Of a stretch of 32,208 bases of DNA, positions 28,913 to 32,208 are shown in pieces. The stretch covers positions 1 to 32,208 of the forward strand of contig CAJXPE010000005.1 in assembly GCA_913057965.1 (NCBI GenBank), read 5' to 3'. The translations under genes and the position numbers were made by a program. This stretch comes from an uncultured Marixanthomonas sp. (lineage in GTDB: Bacteria > Bacteroidota > Bacteroidia > Flavobacteriales > Flavobacteriaceae). Position 1 is the stretch's first letter. Each line of letters begins with the position of its first letter. Under the pieces are notes generated by a model that was given only the letters and a program-made list of their open reading frames with translations, had not been told where the DNA came from and did not search any database.

Positions 28913-28940
28913 AAACTACTTTCGTCTACTAAAGTAATTT
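28913..28940 (-). terminator. Possible weak stem-loop between wzc-like and wzm genes
   Basis: aaactacttt(28913-28922)/aaagtaattt(28931-28940): imperfect 8/10 inverted repeat just after the wzc-like stop. Confidence 0.3.
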
Positions 28941-28943
28941 ATA

Positions 28944-31403
28944 TTATCGACCAAATAATCTTTGAATACGCCTCCATAGTGTTCGCTTTTTAGCATTTTC
29001 GTGATACCCATTACCGTATTTACCATATCCATAACCGCCATATCCATAACCGTATCCATAGCCACCATAGCCGTATTTTGCCTTTTCTTGAAAGTAATTA
29101 AGTACAAAGCTTATGTTGGCAATTTCCCCGGTTCGGTATTTTTCATTTACCATGCCAAACATGCCTTTTTTCGTATAATTTTGTCGAACTATGTAGATGG
29201 TAGCATCGGCATGCTTTACTAATTCCAAAGCATCTGCCACTAACCCAAGTGGTGGGGTGTCTAAAACAATATAATCATATTCTTTTTTCAGTTCATCAAT
29301 AAGCCCCTTCATGGTTTCGCCCATCAATAACTCAGACGGGTTGGGCGGAATTGGCCCCGAAGTAATTACATCTAAATGCTCAACCCTTGTTTTTTGAATA
29401 ATTTGATCTACGGAAGCATCATCAATTAAGTAATTAACAATTCCCTTTTTATTATTGATATCAAAATCGTCAAATATTTTAGGTCGTCTTAAATCGAGCC
29501 CCAACAGAATGGTCTTTTTTTCACTTAAAGCAAATACCGAAGCAATATTAATAGACGTAAATGTTTTTCCTTCCCCACTTACGGACGAAGTAACTAAAAC
29601 CGTTTTGGCTCCTGTCACGCCTTGCTTTTTATACATAAACTGCAAACTAGACCGGATAGCTCTAAACGATTCAGCTACTGCCGATTTTGGCTTATTAAGT
29701 ACAGCCAAATTATTTTCTAGAAAACTTTTTCCTATAACACCCAATATCGGGATATTGGACAAACGCTCTATATCTTTTAACGTCTGAATTCTATTATCAA
29801 AAAAGGACTTTATAAATACAAATAGAAACGGCACTAAAAACCCAAACAACAATGCCATCATATAATTAAGTTGCGTATTGGGCCCTACTTGTCCGCCGCC
29901 TGTATCTTTTGCTTTATCAACCACCAATACATCGCTTACATTGGCGGCTTTTACCAATCCGGCTTCACTGCGCTTAGATAAAAATAAGTTATAACTACCT
30001 TGACTCAAATTATAGCGTCTTTCTATTTTCAACAGCTCTTGCTGCTCTTTAGGCAAGCTTCGTATTTCTCCCTCGTATTGCCCTATATTACTGTTTATGG
30101 TAGTTAGCTCCTGATTTTTTAAAGATTTACTTGAACGGATGTTCTCTAATAAAACCTTTTTTACCGCATCAATTCTACGATCAATATCTGAAAAGACCGG
30201 AGCCCCTTCTTTAAAAGAATATTGTAACCTATTACGCTCTTCAGCTAAAGTAATAATGCGTCCCACACCAGCCACAATACTAGCTTCAGAAATACCGGCA
30301 ACAGATGGCGCAGGAACGTTTCGGTAATCGTTTCGGGTGGTTAAATAATCTTCTAAGGTGTTGTAATAATTAATTTCTTGCTGAATCGCTTCTTTACGGA
30401 GATCCAATGCATTTAACTTAACACTAAGATCCTCTCCTTCGGATTCTAAATCGAATATTTCATTATTATTCCTAAAGGTGTTCAGTTCATCCTCTACAGT
30501 CCCTAATTCTCTCGATTTTTCAGTAAGGCTGCTATCAATAAACCGAATGGTCTTAGTGGCAAACAGATTTTTGCGCTCGAGCATATTCTCACTTAACTCC
30601 TGTACCGAAGTATTTAAGTAATCGACTAATTTAGCTTTATTAAGTCCATTGAGACGTAATCGGAGTACAGAGGACCCTGATGACTCGGGCCTAATATTTA
30701 TATTCAGATACTTTTTAACCCTGCTGTCAAAGTTTGAAAAACTAATATAATATGGTTTGTTGGGTACTACCCCTACTTCTTCAAAAGGTAGCAATGTTGC
30801 CGTTAAAAATGGAAGTTTAATCTTCTCTCCTAACTTATATTCCTTACTTAGTTGTTGTGCTTCAATATAGTGTCCTTTTATTTCTTTAGTACCGTAATTT
30901 TGTAACGTATAATTTTTAGCTTCAAAATCGGTCTCAAGTGTGTAAGTAACTGAATCTTTAAAAACAATTTTAAACTGTTTCCCTAAAACTTGATATGCGT
31001 TCGTATCTACCGCTACTAAAAAAGGAGCCTTTTTATAAGCATCTACCTGTTGGTATTCCCCATCTTTAAAATAATTTACATAGTACTGAAGGCGATCTAC
31101 CACTGCTTCGTTGTGAGATCGCGACTGTAGGGCTATAATCGCTGTATTTACCTTATCTGTTGTTCCACCCCAATTAAACGTAAGACTGGTATTACTGGTA
31201 AAAAAAGGATTTTGATCGTCTTTAATAGAAATCATGGTATCCATTTGATACACGGGTAGCTTACGAACGTTTATGTAATAAGCAATACCAAACGCTAACA
31301 CTAAACTCACCAAAAACAAAGGCCAATAACTCAGTAGCTTAAATAAAAAACCCTTAAAATCAAAAATAGAATGGCTGTCTTGTATGTCTAGTTCTTCATT
31401 CAT
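28944..31403 (-). CDS. wzc: Wzc-type chain-length determinant / tyrosine autokinase
   Basis: N-term Wzz-like TM domain; coiled coil; TVLVTSSVSGEGKTFTSINIASVFAL (Walker A); ILLGLDLRRPKIF (Walker A'); YDYIVLDTPPLGLVADA; Tyr-rich C-term. Confidence 0.96.
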   Translation of the reverse strand: MNEELDIQDSHSIFDFKGFLFKLLSYWPLFLVSLVLAFGIAYYINVRKLPVYQMDTMISIKDDQNPFFTSNTSLTFNWGGTTDKVNTAIIALQSRSHNEAVVDRLQYYVNYFKDGEYQQVDAYKKAPFLVAVDTNAYQVLGKQFKIVFKDSVTYTLETDFEAKNYTLQNYGTKEIKGHYIEAQQLSKEYKLGEKIKLPFLTATLLPFEEVGVVPNKPYYISFSNFDSRVKKYLNINIRPESSGSSVLRLRLNGLNKAKLVDYLNTSVQELSENMLERKNLFATKTIRFIDSSLTEKSRELGTVEDELNTFRNNNEIFDLESEGEDLSVKLNALDLRKEAIQQEINYYNTLEDYLTTRNDYRNVPAPSVAGISEASIVAGVGRIITLAEERNRLQYSFKEGAPVFSDIDRRIDAVKKVLLENIRSSKSLKNQELTTINSNIGQYEGEIRSLPKEQQELLKIERRYNLSQGSYNLFLSKRSEAGLVKAANVSDVLVVDKAKDTGGGQVGPNTQLNYMMALLFGFLVPFLFVFIKSFFDNRIQTLKDIERLSNIPILGVIGKSFLENNLAVLNKPKSAVAESFRAIRSSLQFMYKKQGVTGAKTVLVTSSVSGEGKTFTSINIASVFALSEKKTILLGLDLRRPKIFDDFDINNKKGIVNYLIDDASVDQIIQKTRVEHLDVITSGPIPPNPSELLMGETMKGLIDELKKEYDYIVLDTPPLGLVADALELVKHADATIYIVRQNYTKKGMFGMVNEKYRTGEIANISFVLNYFQEKAKYGYGGYGYGYGYGGYGYGKYGNGYHENAKKRTLWRRIQRLFGR

Positions 31404-32160
31404 TATAAACGGGTTGCTAGTAAAATAATGGTCGAAAAAGCGGTAATTACAGAAAGAATAGTGGTAAAAGTTTGCAATCCTGTAGTTCCTGTACCCAATG
31501 ATTTTTGTGGTAATGGATTAATTAAAATTAGGTCGTTAGGTTGAACATAATAATAAGGAGAATTCATCGCATCGATACGCGTTAAATCGATATGATGTAC
31601 TTTTTGCCCCAACGGATATTGCCTAATAATGACTACATTTTCTCGATCTCCAGTTACGGTAATATCCCCACTATTGGCAATGGCTTCCATAATACTTACT
31701 TCATCCCTGTAAATTATATTAGAACCTGGACTGCCTATTTCACCATTAATGGTATAGCGAATTCCCGCTAGCTTAACCGTTACAAAAATATTGGCTTCGG
31801 CTTTAAAGAAATCTTTCAGCAATCGTTCTTCTATTTTTTCACGAACCTCTTCTACCGTTAAGCCTAACACTTGTACGTCTCCTAAGTTAGGAACACGAAT
31901 TTTGCCGTGTCTATCTACCACAAAACCATCGTAGTACAGTCGTTCTTCGCCTGTGGCATTAGGATTAGCATCGTTTATTGGGTTAAAAATACCTACCGTT
32001 TCTTGGTCAATGGCTTTAACCCGAATGCTCAATAAATCGTTTACTTGCAATCGATAAGGTTCTTGCTCTTTTTGGATTGGGATTAAACTATCTGCTACAA
32101 CTCCGTCTTCCTGTAAATAAGTAAGTTGCTTTGTAGATACGCATGAAGAGAAACATACAG
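31403..32160 (-). CDS. wza: Polysaccharide export outer-membrane lipoprotein (Wza/OPX type), 5'-truncated by contig end
   Basis: ORF-track start at 32050 is TTG; frame stays open upstream: VCFSSCVSTKQLTYLQEDGVVADSLIPIQKEQEPYRLQVNDLLSIRVK..., giving lipobox-like FSSC (Cys 32143-32141); VDRHGKIRVPNLGDVQVLGLTVEEV export motif. Confidence 0.93.
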
Positions 32161-32208
32161 CTGTCTCTTATACACATCTCCGAGCCCACGAGACCTCTCT
32201 ACATCTCG
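32161..32208. other. Illumina Nextera adapter remnant with i7 index CTCTCTAC (artefact)
   Basis: CTGTCTCTTATACACATCTCCGAGCCCACGAGAC (32161-32194) + CTCTCTAC + ATCTCG; reverse complement of the left end. Confidence 0.98.

Noticed and set aside
28916-29107. Minus-strand 63-aa ORF with MVAMDTVMDMAVMDMVNTVMG repeat
   Set aside because: Alternate-frame reading of the Gly/Tyr-rich Wzc tail; the repetition follows from the YG codons.
1-32208. 46-bp perfect terminal inverted repeats, as in a transposon or linear element
   Set aside because: They are Nextera adapter plus index sequences, not biological TIRs.
1-32208. CRISPR array, tRNA/rRNA, transposase or defence system
   Set aside because: No regularly spaced direct repeats, no recognisable RNA genes, and every sizeable ORF fits polysaccharide functions.

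Overview
The window is an AT-rich contig, almost certainly from a marine-type Flavobacteriia/Bacteroidota genome. It carries one long polysaccharide (capsule/EPS/O-antigen-like) biosynthesis locus with every credible gene on the minus strand. In transcription order it contains: a Wza-type export lipoprotein (truncated at the contig end); a Wzc-type tyrosine kinase/co-polymerase with a Gly/Tyr-rich tail; a Wzm/Wzt ABC exporter whose Wzt has a C-terminal extension; a sulfotransferase, DegT-family aminotransferase, WbqC-like protein and second sulfotransferase; GT2 glycosyltransferases; a DUF6625-like GT with a C10 homopolymer in its coding sequence; an acyltransferase-3; an FkbM methyltransferase; many GT4s; an asparagine-synthase-like protein; an exostosin-like protein coupled to a third sulfotransferase; more GTs; and an O-antigen polymerase/ligase-like membrane protein. 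I count about 17 glycosyltransferase-like genes. Both contig ends are untrimmed Illumina Nextera adapter, including an i7 index, so the ends are artefactual. The strongest leads are (i) a likely phase-variable C10 tract where +1 slippage gives an immediate stop, (ii) a three-sulfotransferase module implying a sulfated glycan, and (iii) coexistence of Wza/Wzc, Wzm/Wzt and a Wzy-like protein with no Wzx visible. All family calls come from motifs read by eye; no database search was run.
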